NCBI RefSeq assembly: GCF_014077095.1
Contig: NZ_JACGVG010000027.1
Span: forward strand, 617,155 to 681,154
Reading direction: 5' to 3'
DNA from: Colwellia sp. MB02u-6
GTDB taxonomy: Bacteria > Pseudomonadota > Gammaproteobacteria > Enterobacterales > Alteromonadaceae
DNA: 64,000 bases
Shown: piece after piece, positions 10,529-20,053 of the stretch
Position numbering within the stretch: position 1 is the first letter of the stretch
Layout of the letters: each line of letters begins with the position of its first letter
Position numbers and translations under genes: made by a program
The notes under the pieces: model-generated
Seen by the model: only the letters and a program-made list of their open reading frames with translations
What the model was told of the DNA's origin: nothing
Databases searched by the model: none

Positions 10529-11131
10529 TTATTTTAGGGTTATTACCACTTTTTTTGCCGCTTTTTTTTCAGCTTTTTTTGCTGCTCGCCGACGTTTAAA
10601 AAAAGTCGACAGCATAGTACTGCATTCATCGGCTAAAAGACCGGCTTTTACGGCCACTTGATGATTATGTTTTTCATGGTTTACTAATGAAAAAGCACTG
10701 CCTGCAGCCCCAGTTTTTAAATCGTTACTGGCAAATGTTAATCGCTTGATACGGCTGTGTACCAATAAACCAGCACACATTGGACAAGGCTCAAGGGTAA
10801 CGTATAGGGTGCAATCTAGCAGACGATAATTTTGTAAATTTTTACCCGCATCACGAATGGCTATCATTTCTGCATGTGCTGAAGGGTCATTATTCATAAT
10901 CGATTGATTAAAACCTTCACCAACAATTTTCCCGGCACAAACAACCACAGCGCCAACCGGAATTTCATCATGACTGTCGGCAATTCTTGCTAGTTCAATA
11001 GCGCGGCGCATAAACTTACGATCGTCATTAGAAAAAGCGTCATCAGAAAAAATGTCGTCAGAAAATCCGTCATCATTTGCTTTACTAACGACTTTAACCT
11101 TGTGTTTATCTGCTAAGGTATTTTTTATCAT
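10529..11131 (-). CDS. tadA: tRNA-specific adenosine deaminase
   Basis: A 200-residue protein with the cytidine/deoxycytidylate deaminase zinc motifs: HAEMIAI (zinc His and catalytic Glu) and PCPMCAG (two zinc Cys). These define TadA, which converts adenosine 34 to inosine in the wobble position of tRNA-Arg(ACG). The N-terminal about 35 residues, rich in Asp, Ser and Lys, are extra compared with E. coli TadA (167 residues), so translation may start further in. The C-terminus is a Lys/Ala/Arg-rich tail. hemW lies 3 bases upstream on the same strand, so the two are likely co-transcribed. Confidence 0.95.
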   Translation of the reverse strand: MIKNTLADKHKVKVVSKANDDGFSDDIFSDDAFSNDDRKFMRRAIELARIADSHDEIPVGAVVVCAGKIVGEGFNQSIMNNDPSAHAEMIAIRDAGKNLQNYRLLDCTLYVTLEPCPMCAGLLVHSRIKRLTFASNDLKTGAAGSAFSLVNHEKHNHQVAVKAGLLADECSTMLSTFFKRRRAAKKAEKKAAKKVVITLK

Positions 11132-11134
11132 AAG

Positions 11135-12280
11135 CTATAGAAACATTTCTAATAAATCATTAAGGTAGCGGTGGCCAAGTGTGCTGACTGACCAATGTGT
11201 GCCATTAAATTCCATTAGGTTTTTATCTTGGGCTTTTAATAATATCGGTAAAACACTGTTAATGCTTAAGCCAGTATACGCTTGATATTCATCAAGTGAG
11301 AAACCTGAAAACAAACGTAAACGATTCATCATGTATTCAAAGGGCAATTCTTCATTGCTTACGGTATGCAGTTTATCCAGTGCTTTTCTACTGATATCTA
11401 AATAACCTTTTGGATGTTTTACTTTTACCGTACGGTGAATAGTTTGTTTTTCAACATCAGTAATTTTTCCGTGTGCGCCACAACCAATGCCAAGATAGTC
11501 GCCAAACTTCCAGTAATTAAGGTTATGCTGACATTGAAATTCAGGCTTACTGTAAGCTGAAATTTCATATTGCTGATAACCGGCCTGGTTTAATAACGCA
11601 ATGCCTTGGTCTTGGATATTCCAAAGTACTTCATCTTGCGGTAATTTCGGTGGCCGAGAATGAAAGGCAGTATTAGGTTCAATAGTTAATTGATACCAAG
11701 AAATATGGCTTGGATTTAAGCTAATGGCGGTTTTTAAATCATCAAGTGCATGGGCTACCGTTTGTTCTGGTAAGCCGTGCATTAAGTCAAGATTAAAACT
11801 TTTCACCCCACACTCGTGAGCTAATTTTGCCGCTACTTTAGCTTGCTCGCTATCATGAATACGCCCTAGCTTAATTAATTTATCTGAAGCAAAACTTTGT
11901 ACACCCACCGATAATCTTGAAACACCACCATTAAAAAAGCCGATGAACTTATCCGCTTCAACCGTACCTGGATTGGCTTCTAAGGTTATTTCGATATCGG
12001 CTTCATGCTCAAAGCGTTGGAGAACTTGTGTTAGCAGTTGCTCAATAGCGGGTGCAGAAAACAAACTCGGTGTTCCGCCGCCAATAAAAATGGAATGTAA
12101 GGGCCTATTGTTGAGCTTGAAACGGGTAATATCACTGTCTAAATCGAGCAACAGCTGCGAAATGTAATCTTGCTCAGGTATAGCATGCTTTAGTGCGTGC
12201 GAATTAAAATCGCAATAGGGACATTTCTCTACACACCAAGGTATGTGGATATAAAGCGAAAGTGGCGGTGCAATTAACAT
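11135..12280 (-). CDS. hemW: Radical SAM heme chaperone HemW
   Basis: A 381-residue radical SAM protein. The cluster motif CVEKCPYC (CxxxCxxC) is at residues 16-23, followed by FIGGGTPS and the HemW-type motif CQHNLNYW. HNxxYW separates HemW from true coproporphyrinogen dehydrogenase HemN. By family it binds heme and delivers it to respiratory enzymes. The gene starts one base after the end of rdgB and ends 3 bases before tadA, forming a tight rdgB-hemW-tadA operon. Confidence 0.95.
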   Translation of the reverse strand: MLIAPPLSLYIHIPWCVEKCPYCDFNSHALKHAIPEQDYISQLLLDLDSDITRFKLNNRPLHSIFIGGGTPSLFSAPAIEQLLTQVLQRFEHEADIEITLEANPGTVEADKFIGFFNGGVSRLSVGVQSFASDKLIKLGRIHDSEQAKVAAKLAHECGVKSFNLDLMHGLPEQTVAHALDDLKTAISLNPSHISWYQLTIEPNTAFHSRPPKLPQDEVLWNIQDQGIALLNQAGYQQYEISAYSKPEFQCQHNLNYWKFGDYLGIGCGAHGKITDVEKQTIHRTVKVKHPKGYLDISRKALDKLHTVSNEELPFEYMMNRLRLFSGFSLDEYQAYTGLSINSVLPILLKAQDKNLMEFNGTHWSVSTLGHRYLNDLLEMFL

Positions 12281-12880
12281 CTAAGCGAGTTCTTCTAAGA
12301 GCAGTGGCACCAGTTTCTGTAGTGCTTGGCCACGATGGCTGAGTTGGTTTTTTAGCTCTCTTGGTAATTGTGCCGATGTCATTTGATGTTCAGCTTGCCA
12401 AAATACTGGATCATAGCCAAATCCTTGCAGACCTATTTTTTCTCTGCTAATGCTACCTTGCCATACACCATGACAAATAAGTGGTGTTGGATCGTTTTCA
12501 TGGCGCATATAAACCAGCACACAATGAAAGCGAGCACTGCGTTGTTCATCAGCAATGTTTTCTAGGGCACTTAGCAGCTTATTGGTATTGTCATCATCAT
12601 TGGCATTTTCGCCAGCATAACGTGCTGAATAAACACCAGGTGCGCCGTTTAACGCGTCAACTTCTAGACCTGAATCATCAGCAATAGCTGGTAAACCGGT
12701 GATTTTTGCCGCGTGACGAGCTTTAATAATCGCGTTTTCGACAAAGGTTGTGCCTGTTTCGGCAGCATCACTTACATTGAATTCGCTTTGTGGCTTAATT
12801 TCAATATTTTGCGTTGCTAGCAAACTGGTAAGTTCGTTAACTTTACCTTTGTTACCTGTGGCTAATACAATAGTGGTCAT
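12281..12880 (-). CDS. rdgB: dITP/XTP pyrophosphatase
   Basis: A 199-residue Ham1/RdgB family protein. Motifs are [13 protein letters not shown] at the N-terminus, [27 protein letters not shown] in the centre, and QLSHRGQAL near the C-terminus. Length is close to E. coli RdgB (197). It hydrolyses non-canonical purine nucleoside triphosphates (dITP, XTP) to monophosphates and so keeps them out of DNA. It is the first gene of the rdgB-hemW-tadA operon. Confidence 0.96.
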   Translation of the reverse strand: MTTIVLATGNKGKVNELTSLLATQNIEIKPQSEFNVSDAAETGTTFVENAIIKARHAAKITGLPAIADDSGLEVDALNGAPGVYSARYAGENANDDDNTNKLLSALENIADEQRSARFHCVLVYMRHENDPTPLICHGVWQGSISREKIGLQGFGYDPVFWQAEHQMTSAQLPRELKNQLSHRGQALQKLVPLLLEELA

Positions 12881-13140
12881 GGAAAATACCTTTTATATTC
12901 CGAGCTAAAGCCTAGCTAATGTCTGATTAGTGGCCTAGCTTAAACAAGCCGTTTACAACCTAGGATACTGATAAGTAAACGACTAGATAAATTAATTAAA
13001 ACAATGGCGCGCATAATACCTTAATCTGTATCAAAGAGGGAACATCAAAGACACAATTACCCAAAACTGAACACAAGATGGCGATAATGTAATAAGATTG
13101 CTATCAAGGCCAAAATGCTAGTTTATGTTAAAAGCAGGCA
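12881..13140. other. Intergenic region upstream of rdgB
   Basis: About 260 bases between the rdgB start and the terminator of the yggT/DUF4426 transcript. No ORF or RNA gene is recognised; it should contain the rdgB promoter. Confidence 0.4.
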
Positions 13141-13141
13141 A

Positions 13142-13168
13142 TAAAAAACGGCAAATTAATTGCCGCTT
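13142..13168 (-). terminator. Rho-independent terminator after the DUF4426 gene
   Basis: On the minus strand the stem CGGCAA-TTAAT-TTGCCG is followed by a run of T (A6 on the plus strand). It lies 46 bases after the stop codon of the DUF4426 gene. Confidence 0.75.
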
Positions 13169-13213
13169 ATTTGGGTTAAGTCTCATTAGTCGCTTAGCTA
13201 GTCAAAAATAAGA

Positions 13214-13654
13214 CTAGTCAACATAAAATTTTTGAGAAAACTTTAAGTTATGTTGCTTGCCTTTATCTGTAATATTAATATCAAAATAGATGGTTTCTTT
13301 ATTGGTATAACTCACTTGTGCAAGATAATAAACCGCATCACCTTCTTTTACTTCGGTAAATTCTAATGATTTAATTTGCCCAACATCGTTCCGGGCTTTA
13401 CCGTTAATAAATACTGTTTTTGACGGATTACCAGCTTGGGTATTATCCAGCACTGAGATATTGACTAAACCTTTATAGCGGCTACGTTCAATACCGTATG
13501 CTTTAGCAATTTCAGGAGTTAAAAATGCCGAACCTAATGCAATGTAATGTACATTAAGACCATCCATTTTTTTCATGTTTTCAGCGCTACTGGTGGTAAT
13601 AACAGACAGTGCTAATAAAGTAATTAATACAAGTTTGTTGATGATATTCTTCAT
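13214..13654 (-). CDS. DUF4426 family secreted protein
   Basis: The longer frame begins at a TTG (13708). The ATG at 13654 is preferred: it gives a clean signal peptide (MKNIINKLVLITLLALSVIT, cleavage near SSAEN) and has AAGGTC about 9 bases upstream. The mature part carries GLNVHYIALGSAFLTPEIAKAYGI and ends LKFSQKFYVD, which I recognise as DUF4426, a periplasmic family often next to yggT/proC in marine gammaproteobacteria. Function is unknown. It follows yggT on the same strand and is probably the last gene of the yggS-proC-yggT transcript. Confidence 0.8.
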   Translation of the reverse strand: MKNIINKLVLITLLALSVITTSSAENMKKMDGLNVHYIALGSAFLTPEIAKAYGIERSRYKGLVNISVLDNTQAGNPSKTVFINGKARNDVGQIKSLEFTEVKEGDAVYYLAQVSYTNKETIYFDINITDKGKQHNLKFSQKFYVD

Positions 13655-13721
13655 GTTGATGACCTTATTATTTAAGTCGTTGATGTTAAGTATATATGAC
13701 AATCTCAATTTAGATAACCGC

Positions 13722-14270
13722 TTATAACATTGCCCAATATGGTATCCAACCTCTAAAGAGAATATTAAGTACGTTCAATAATAAAAAGGCGATTAGCACA
13801 GATAAATCAAGTCCACCAATGCTGGGGATAATGCGCTTAATCGGTGCTAAAACCGGTGCAGTCAGTTGATGAAAAATCATTTGTGTTGGGTTGTAACCTT
13901 GAACTACCCAGCTCATTAACGCCATAACCAACATAATGATAAACAGTAAGATTCCGGTTTGTTTAATAAGATATATTAAGCCCAAATACAAAGCAGAAAC
14001 GATATCAATAGGGCCACTATTAATTAATGGAATAATGATAAAAGTTAAAGTAGCGAATACATAAGCTAAAACAATGGTGGCTAAATCAACACCAGCAATA
14101 CTGGGGATGACACGGCGCAATGGGATAACTAATGGGTTACTCACTTTGACAATAAATTGACTAAAAGGGTTATAAAAATCAGCGCGCACTAATTGTAACC
14201 ACACTCGCAATACTAAAATCATGAGTACAGTGTCAAAGGCAAATTTAAGCAAGTAATTAATTGCTTCCAT
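13722..14270 (-). CDS. yggT: YggT family membrane protein
   Basis: The ATG at 14270 (MEAINYLLKFAFDTVLMILV) is chosen because GGAG lies just upstream; a longer frame starts at 14324. The product is 182 residues with four hydrophobic segments and two repeats of the YggT signature: NPFSQFIVKVSNPLVIPLRRVIPSI and QMIFHQLTAPVLAPIKRIIPSI, each followed by GxDL. The family is an inner-membrane protein linked in some bacteria to cell division or osmotic growth; the role here is not known. It sits between proC and DUF4426, as usual in gammaproteobacteria. Confidence 0.92.
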   Translation of the reverse strand: MEAINYLLKFAFDTVLMILVLRVWLQLVRADFYNPFSQFIVKVSNPLVIPLRRVIPSIAGVDLATIVLAYVFATLTFIIIPLINSGPIDIVSALYLGLIYLIKQTGILLFIIMLVMALMSWVVQGYNPTQMIFHQLTAPVLAPIKRIIPSIGGLDLSVLIAFLLLNVLNILFRGWIPYWAML

Positions 14271-14413
14271 CGAAAACTCCAAAATTATGAGAAGGGATTT
14301 AATCATCATGTAATAGTAATTCAAGTTACTATTGGAGACCTAAAAGATTAAGAATCAGTATGTTACTAATTTTTTATACAGTTAAAATCTCAAACATGAT
14401 GATAATAATACTA

Positions 14414-15226
14414 TTAACCATTTTTCGCCATTTCTTTAGCACGATCTACAGCACAATTCATGGCATTTGATACCAGTGCCTCTAATCCACCTTCAATCAA
14501 AGAACTCAGAGCTGCTTGGGTTGTGCCACCTTTAGAGGTTACGTTTTCACGTAATTTACTGATCGGTAACTGATTTTCTATCACCATCTTAGCTGCGCCT
14601 AAGGCGGTTTGCTGAACAAGATCTCTACTATCTTGTTCGCTAAAGCCATAAGCTATGGCCTGTTTTTGCATCGCTTCCATAAATAAGAAGAAGTAGGCAG
14701 GGGCAGAGCCTGACACGGCAATGATATGATCAATCTGTTGTTCTGATTCTAACCATTTAACAATACCGACTGATTCCATAAGCGATGTGGTGAATGCTCT
14801 TTCTTCACCATTAGTGTGATCGTTGGCATATATTCCAGACACGCCAAAACCTAGTTGTGAGGGAGTATTTGGCATAGTTCTGATCACAGAGCATGGTTTA
14901 TTAAGCGCCTGCTCTATTTGCTTTATGGTGCATCCTGCCGCAACAGAGATAAAACATTTACCGGTAATATCCATATGCTCACTTAAGTGTTGGCATACAT
15001 CGCTAATAAGGTAAGGCTTAACGCCAAGCACAATAACATCAGCAAATGTTGTTGCTTCAATATTATCTGGTGTTTGCTTAATGCCATGTGTTGCTTGCAA
15101 TGCTAAGCGTTTTTCGGGCGATGGATTCGACACCATGATATTTTCAGGGTTGAAACCGCCATTGATAAGGCCAGAAATAATAGCGCCGTTCATGTTGCCT
15201 GCGCCGATAAAAGCTATTTTTTTCAT
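14414..15226 (-). CDS. proC: Pyrroline-5-carboxylate reductase
   Basis: A 270-residue protein with an N-terminal Rossmann motif (IAFIGAGNMNGAIISGL) and the ProC C-terminal signature (SGSAPAYFFLFMEAM, LRENVTSKGGTTQAAL). It reduces 1-pyrroline-5-carboxylate to proline with NAD(P)H. Length matches E. coli ProC (269). It lies between yggS and yggT on the same strand, the standard gammaproteobacterial order. Confidence 0.97.
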   Translation of the reverse strand: MKKIAFIGAGNMNGAIISGLINGGFNPENIMVSNPSPEKRLALQATHGIKQTPDNIEATTFADVIVLGVKPYLISDVCQHLSEHMDITGKCFISVAAGCTIKQIEQALNKPCSVIRTMPNTPSQLGFGVSGIYANDHTNGEERAFTTSLMESVGIVKWLESEQQIDHIIAVSGSAPAYFFLFMEAMQKQAIAYGFSEQDSRDLVQQTALGAAKMVIENQLPISKLRENVTSKGGTTQAALSSLIEGGLEALVSNAMNCAVDRAKEMAKNG

Positions 15227-15356
15227 AATTTTCCTTCAAGAATTACTGATTTGATATTTAGTCGTCGCTCAAATACGGTAGTAAACCGCCACTATTATTA
15301 GCGGCAGATAATTTTTATATTAACATTATTATATTATTTTTTTTGCACTGATTTAC

Positions 15357-16031
15357 CTAGCTTCTAGCGCCAAATATAGCTGAGCCAATACGTACTAACG
15401 TAGAGCCTGCATTAATCGCAAGTTGTAGGTCAGCAGACATGCCCATTGATAACGTGTCCATGGTGGGATATTGCTGTTTAAGTTTGATGAACAGGTTCTG
15501 CATCTTAACAAAACTTGCCTGATCAGCATTTTTTTCTGGAATGGCCATCAAACCACGCAAGCATAAATTGTCACAAGTTTCGATAACAGCCAGCAGCTCA
15601 GGAAGCGCTTCGGGTAAAACGCCAGCTTTACTTAATTCGCCACTAATATTCACTTGTAAACAAATGTTGAGCGGAGTATCTTGACCAGACCTATGCTCGT
15701 TAAGACGTTTAGCCACTTTAATTCTGTCTATGCTATGTACCCACGAAAAATGGCTAGCGATTAATTTGGTTTTATTGGTTTGAATTGGGCCAATAAAATG
15801 CCAAGTTATATCTGACTTATTTTGTAAAGCGATAATTTTTTCCACCGCTTCTTGTACATAGTTCTCGCCAAAATCTCGTTGTCCTGCGTGGTAAGCTTGT
15901 TCCAGCATTTCAATAGGTTTAGTTTTACTTACCGCCAGCAAAGTGACTTCATCAGGGTTGCGGTGAGCAAGTTGACAAGCAGAAGCAATTTGCAGTTTAA
16001 CCGCAGCAATATTATCTTTAATAGCAATCAT
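15357..16031 (-). CDS. yggS: PLP homeostasis protein YggS
   Basis: A pyridoxal-phosphate-binding YggS/PROSC protein of 224 residues from the ATG at 16031; an in-frame TTG at 16052 gives seven more residues but is a weaker choice. AVSKTKPIEML holds the PLP lysine, with DFGENYVQEAVEK, WHFIGPIQTNK and MGMSADLQLAI following in family order. It acts in vitamin B6 and amino-acid homeostasis without known catalysis. pilT is divergent upstream, as in many relatives. Confidence 0.95.
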   Translation of the reverse strand: MIAIKDNIAAVKLQIASACQLAHRNPDEVTLLAVSKTKPIEMLEQAYHAGQRDFGENYVQEAVEKIIALQNKSDITWHFIGPIQTNKTKLIASHFSWVHSIDRIKVAKRLNEHRSGQDTPLNICLQVNISGELSKAGVLPEALPELLAVIETCDNLCLRGLMAIPEKNADQASFVKMQNLFIKLKQQYPTMDTLSMGMSADLQLAINAGSTLVRIGSAIFGARS

Positions 16032-16101
16032 ATTGTTTATTTCAGTTCTCAATGACTTATTAAGTTGTTAGTTCAATTATAAATTAGACTAAGAGGTTTG
16101 T

Positions 16102-17145
16102 ATGGATATTACCGAATTATTAGCATTTAGTGTCGAAAATAATGCTTCAGATTTACATTTATCAGCGGGAAGTCCCCCGTCTATTCGCGTCGATGGTGAT
16201 GTGCGTAAGTTAAATATACCAGCATTTGACAAAAAAGATGTTAACGCTTTGGTCTATGATATTATGAATGATAGGCAACGCAAAGAGTATGAAGAAAATT
16301 TAGAGGTCGATTTTTCTTTTGAAGTGCCTAATCTAGCACGCTTTAGGGTCAATGCCTTTAATCAAAATCTTGGCCCTGCTGCAGTATTTCGTACTATCCC
16401 GAGCAAAATACTCTCATTAGATGACTTAGGTTGCCCTGATATTTTCCGAGATATAGCCGATCTCCCTCGTGGTTTAGTCTTGGTTACTGGGCCTACAGGC
16501 TCAGGTAAATCAACAACGCTGGCCGCGATGGTTGATTATATAAATAAAAATAAGCACAATCATATATTAACTATTGAAGATCCGATTGAATTTGTGCATC
16601 AAAGCCAGTCATGCTTGATTAACCAACGCGAAGTTCATCGCGACACCTTAAGTTTTAGCGCCGCATTACGCTCGGCATTACGTGAAGACCCTGACGTTAT
16701 TTTGGTGGGTGAAATGCGTGATTTAGAAACCATACGTTTAGCGATGACCGCAGCTGAAACCGGCCATTTAGTTTTTGGTACCTTACATACAACTTCAGCA
16801 CCAAAAACAATTGACCGTATTATTGATGTATTTCCGGGCGAAGAAAAAGCTATGGTGCGTTCAATGCTTTCTGAGTCATTGCGTGCGGTAATCTCGCAAA
16901 CCTTGGTTAAAAAAGTGGGTGGCGGCCGTGTTGCTTCACACGAAATTATGATGGGTGTGCCGGCAATTCGTAATCTTATTCGTGAAGATAAAATTGCACA
17001 AATGTATTCAGCTATTCAAACGGGTATGTCTCATGGCATGCAAACGATGGATCAATGTTTAAAAAACTTGGTCAACCGCGGCATGATAACTAGGCAAGAT
17101 GCTATGGACACAGCGTATGATAAAAACCAATTTAATGGTTACTAG
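16102..17145 (+). CDS. pilT: Type IV pilus retraction ATPase PilT
   Basis: A 347-residue secretion ATPase. Walker A GPTGSGKST starts near residue 130. It is followed by the Asp box (LTIEDPIEFVH), Walker B (DPDVILVGEMRD) and His box (TGHLVFGTLHTTSA). The C-terminal AIRNLIRE segment is the hallmark AIRNLIRE of PilT needed for retraction. It drives depolymerisation of type IV pili for twitching and DNA uptake. pilU follows after 35 bases on the same strand. Confidence 0.98.
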   Translation: MDITELLAFSVENNASDLHLSAGSPPSIRVDGDVRKLNIPAFDKKDVNALVYDIMNDRQRKEYEENLEVDFSFEVPNLARFRVNAFNQNLGPAAVFRTIPSKILSLDDLGCPDIFRDIADLPRGLVLVTGPTGSGKSTTLAAMVDYINKNKHNHILTIEDPIEFVHQSQSCLINQREVHRDTLSFSAALRSALREDPDVILVGEMRDLETIRLAMTAAETGHLVFGTLHTTSAPKTIDRIIDVFPGEEKAMVRSMLSESLRAVISQTLVKKVGGGRVASHEIMMGVPAIRNLIREDKIAQMYSAIQTGMSHGMQTMDQCLKNLVNRGMITRQDAMDTAYDKNQFNGY

Positions 17146-17180
17146 TCTTGCTGGTGTGAAATAAAGCGAAAGGTAATTAA

Positions 17181-18308
17181 ATGAATTTTCATGATTTATT
17201 ACAGAAAATGGTGCACCACCAAGCATCAGATATGTTTGTTACGGCTAAATTGCCCGTTAGTGCAAAAATTAATGGTGAACTTATCGCTATTGATGAGCAA
17301 GTTTTGTCGGCGACTGAGGCTCTAGGCTTAGTGCATAGCGCTATGTCAGAAAAACAAAAAATTGAGTTTGAAGAAAGCAAAGAATGTAACTTTGCTATTT
17401 CAATTGAAGGCATTGGCCGGTTTCGTGTATCGGCATTTTGGCAGCGAGATATGGCGGGTATGGTTGTTCGCCGTATTGTTACCGAAATACCCGAAGTGGA
17501 TGATCTGGGTTTACCCTCAGTACTAAAAGATGTAGTGATGTCAAAGCGCGGTTTATTGTTATTTGTTGGTGGTACGGGTACCGGCAAGTCAACGTCAATG
17601 GCAGCGTTAATTGGCTATCGTAACAAAAACTCTCGTGGCCATATCCTGACGATAGAAGACCCAGTTGAGTTTGTTCATGAACACGGTAAATGTATGGTAA
17701 CGCAACGTGAAGTAGGTTTAGACACTGAGAGCTTTGGTGCCGCCTTAAAGAGTTCTCTGCGCCAAGCCCCTGATGTTATTCTCATTGGCGAAATTCGTAA
17801 CCAAGAAACTATGGAACATGCGTTGAGCTTTGCAGAAACTGGCCACTTATGTATTGCGACCTTGCATGCTAACAATGCAAACCAGGCTATTGATCGTATT
17901 ATGCATTTAGTACCCGCAGATCAACATGGCAAACTACTGTTTGATCTGGCGTTAAATTTACGCGGTATTGTTGCGCAACAATTAATTTCAACGCGTGATG
18001 GTAATAGCCGAGTGGCAGCGATTGAAGTATTACTTAACTCGCCGTATATCGCTGAGTTAATTAAAAAAGGTGATATAGGTAGTATTAAAGAAGTCATGGA
18101 AAAGTCTACCGATCAAGGTATGCAAACATTTGACCAAGCATTATTTCATTTGTATCAACAAGGACTTATTAATTACGCGGATGCTTTGCATCATGCTGAT
18201 TCGCCTAATGATTTACGCTTAATGATTAAATTGCGTAGCAATGAGCAAGGGGGAACAGGTTCATTGTCGGGTGTAACAATTGATGGTTTAGCGCCAAAAG
18301 AGCAATGA
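17181..18308 (+). CDS. pilU: PilT-dependent retraction ATPase PilU
   Basis: A 375-residue PilT paralogue. Walker A is GGTGTGKST near residue 130, with Asp box (LTIEDPVEFVH), Walker B (APDVILIGEIRN) and His box (TGHLCIATLHANNA). It lacks the exact AIRNLIRE sequence of PilT (SPYIAELIKK instead), as PilU proteins do. It assists PilT in strong pilus retraction. A long perfect hairpin follows the stop codon, so pilT-pilU form a two-gene operon. Confidence 0.96.
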   Translation: MNFHDLLQKMVHHQASDMFVTAKLPVSAKINGELIAIDEQVLSATEALGLVHSAMSEKQKIEFEESKECNFAISIEGIGRFRVSAFWQRDMAGMVVRRIVTEIPEVDDLGLPSVLKDVVMSKRGLLLFVGGTGTGKSTSMAALIGYRNKNSRGHILTIEDPVEFVHEHGKCMVTQREVGLDTESFGAALKSSLRQAPDVILIGEIRNQETMEHALSFAETGHLCIATLHANNANQAIDRIMHLVPADQHGKLLFDLALNLRGIVAQQLISTRDGNSRVAAIEVLLNSPYIAELIKKGDIGSIKEVMEKSTDQGMQTFDQALFHLYQQGLINYADALHHADSPNDLRLMIKLRSNEQGGTGSLSGVTIDGLAPKEQ

Positions 18309-18318
18309 TAATTATCTG

Positions 18319-18392
18319 AAAATCACTCTTTCTAAATATAAAGGCATGCCTATATCGGCATGCTTTTATATTTAGAAGGAGTGGTGATTTTT
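18319..18392 (+). terminator. Very long hairpin terminator after pilU
   Basis: The inner stem TCTAAATATAAAGGCATGCC pairs perfectly with its mirror around the loop TATATC. The outer AAAATCAC / GTGGTGATTTT arms extend the palindrome to about 70 bases, ending in T6. It is far longer than a usual rho-independent terminator. Confidence 0.8.
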
Positions 18393-18453
18393 TTAAACGC
18401 CATAATATAATAAAGTAAAATAGAGTTGAGCTGCAAAATAAAAGGATCGGCCA

Positions 18454-18999
18454 ATGTTATTTACAATACGTGTGTTAATGCTTGTTTTAGCCTTCACTAC
18501 GGCCAATTTTTCCATAGCTGGAGCTGATGAATTTATGGCAGGGCCAGTCATTAAAAACTATGGCAAGCATGCCAAGGTTCAACAGGATTTTAATTTTGAT
18601 AAAAATAGTGTCTTTAAAGTCGCTTTTGACATCAGTGAGCAAGGAAAAATAGGCGAGGTTAATCAAAAGTTCGAGACTCTGGCGCGTTTTATTAACATGC
18701 ATGTGGCAAATGGTATACCGGCAAGGAATATTCATTTAGCTTTGGTAGTACATGGTAAAGCGGGTTTTGATTTACTAAAAAGACCGTTGTACCAAAAAAA
18801 GTTTCAGCAAAAAAATGCCAATAGCGCACTGTTGCAAGACTTGATGAAAAATCAAGTAAGGGTTTATTTATGTGGTTAATCGGCCGCTTATTATGATATT
18901 AACAATGGCATGTTAGTGACAGGTGTTGAAGTGGCCTTGTCTGCAATAACCGCTCATGCAGTATTACAGAGCAAAGGTTATAACGTTAATTCATTCTAA
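18454..18999 (+). pseudogene. DsrE/DsrF-like periplasmic protein interrupted by one stop
   Basis: The frame opens at 18454 with a signal peptide (cleavage near SIAGADE). It continues with typical DsrE-like features: VAFDISEQGKIGEVNQKFETLARFINM, HLALVVHGKAGFDLL, NQVRVYLCG. A TAA stop sits at 18877-18879. The same frame then continues SAAYYDINNGMLVTGVEVALSAITAHAVLQSKGYNVNSF to a second stop at 18997. Relatives read CGQSAAYY here, so a single CAA to TAA change (Gln to stop) explains the break. The remainder is intact, which suggests a very recent mutation, a sequencing error, or readthrough. The upstream 141-residue product would lack the last core helix. Confidence 0.8.
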
Positions 19000-19046
19000 G
19001 GCTTTCAATAAGGCTTTATAAAGCCTTTATAAAGCCTTTATAAAGT
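19000..19046. repeat. Short iterated AAAGCCTTTAT repeats between convergent genes
   Basis: Three near copies of an 11-base unit containing AAGGCTTTATAAAGCCTT, a self-complementary string. It lies between the broken DsrE-like gene and the convergent AEC transporter gene and may act as a weak terminator for both. Confidence 0.5.
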
Positions 19047-19970
19047 AAAGAAGCTCGACAAACCCCATATCCATAAAGGGACAGAAACGATAGATATTAA
19101 GGTGGTAATTACCACTATTCCGGCTATAGTCTCTTGATGTTTTGCATGTTGCTTGGCAATTAAATAAGCATTTACACCCGTTGGACTTGCACTTAAAATC
19201 ACTAACGTCATGGTGGTGAGCGACGAAAACTGAAATATAAAATGACTAGTTAAGAGAATTAAAGTCGGTAACAGTACTAGTTTTATTAAACTGGCAGTAA
19301 CAATAAATTTAACTTCATTGCGAATTTTATAAAAGGCTAGCGAAGCGCCAAGTAAAAAAAGTGCTAAGGTAATGGCCGGTTTACCTAACAATAACAGACT
19401 GTTGTTAACGATTATGGGTAATTTTATCGTCATTAAATTAATGACAAAACCACCGGTAATAGCAATGAGTAATGGGTTGTAAAAAGTCTGCTTGAGAAAT
19501 ATCCACCAATTAAACTGCTTAATATTAACCGCCAACACACTGGTGATGCCAATTAGTAGCGCACTGTGTAAACTGACCACTAAAAATATTGTTGGCAATA
19601 CTTGCTCACCGAGCACCATTAAGGCGATAGGCATGCCAACAATAACATTATTTGAATAACCAGCGCCGAAAGCGTAAACCGCGGATGCAGGAAGATCACC
19701 TTTTAAATGCTGGTGAAAATAGTAATTTATCGTCCAAGCTAGGCCATAAACTAACAATAACGGTAAATAAAAGGCACTATAAATATTCAAATTTATTGTG
19801 CTCATATCCGCATTGGCCAATTGTTGAAATAAAAATGCCGGAATAGCGATATTAAAGGTAAATTTACTTAAGGTATCGACTTGGCTTTTATTAAACCAGT
19901 TACTTTTAGCCAGTATAAAACCGAGCAAGCCAACAATAATTAATGGACTAATAAGTATGAAAATAGCCAT
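19038..19970 (-). CDS. AEC-family auxin efflux carrier-like transporter
   Basis: A 310-residue integral membrane protein with about ten hydrophobic segments. It opens with LIVGLLGFILAKSNWF, contains AFGAGYSNNVIVGMPIALMVLGE (the family's NN-containing crossing region) and ends with SPTGVNAYLIAKQHAKHQETIAGIVVITTLISIVSVPLW. These are hallmarks of the AEC / PIN-like (Mem_trans) permeases, which export organic acids or other anions. Substrate is unknown. The stop codon overlaps the repeat region at its 3' end. Confidence 0.88.
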   Translation of the reverse strand: MAIFILISPLIIVGLLGFILAKSNWFNKSQVDTLSKFTFNIAIPAFLFQQLANADMSTINLNIYSAFYLPLLLVYGLAWTINYYFHQHLKGDLPASAVYAFGAGYSNNVIVGMPIALMVLGEQVLPTIFLVVSLHSALLIGITSVLAVNIKQFNWWIFLKQTFYNPLLIAITGGFVINLMTIKLPIIVNNSLLLLGKPAITLALFLLGASLAFYKIRNEVKFIVTASLIKLVLLPTLILLTSHFIFQFSSLTTMTLVILSASPTGVNAYLIAKQHAKHQETIAGIVVITTLISIVSVPLWIWGLSSFFTL

Positions 19971-20053
19971 TAAACGCTGATGACACTGACGAGAAAGTAA
20001 AACTCGCTAAACAAGTACTTGCTAATACTCATAAGGGCAGGTTGTTATCACGG

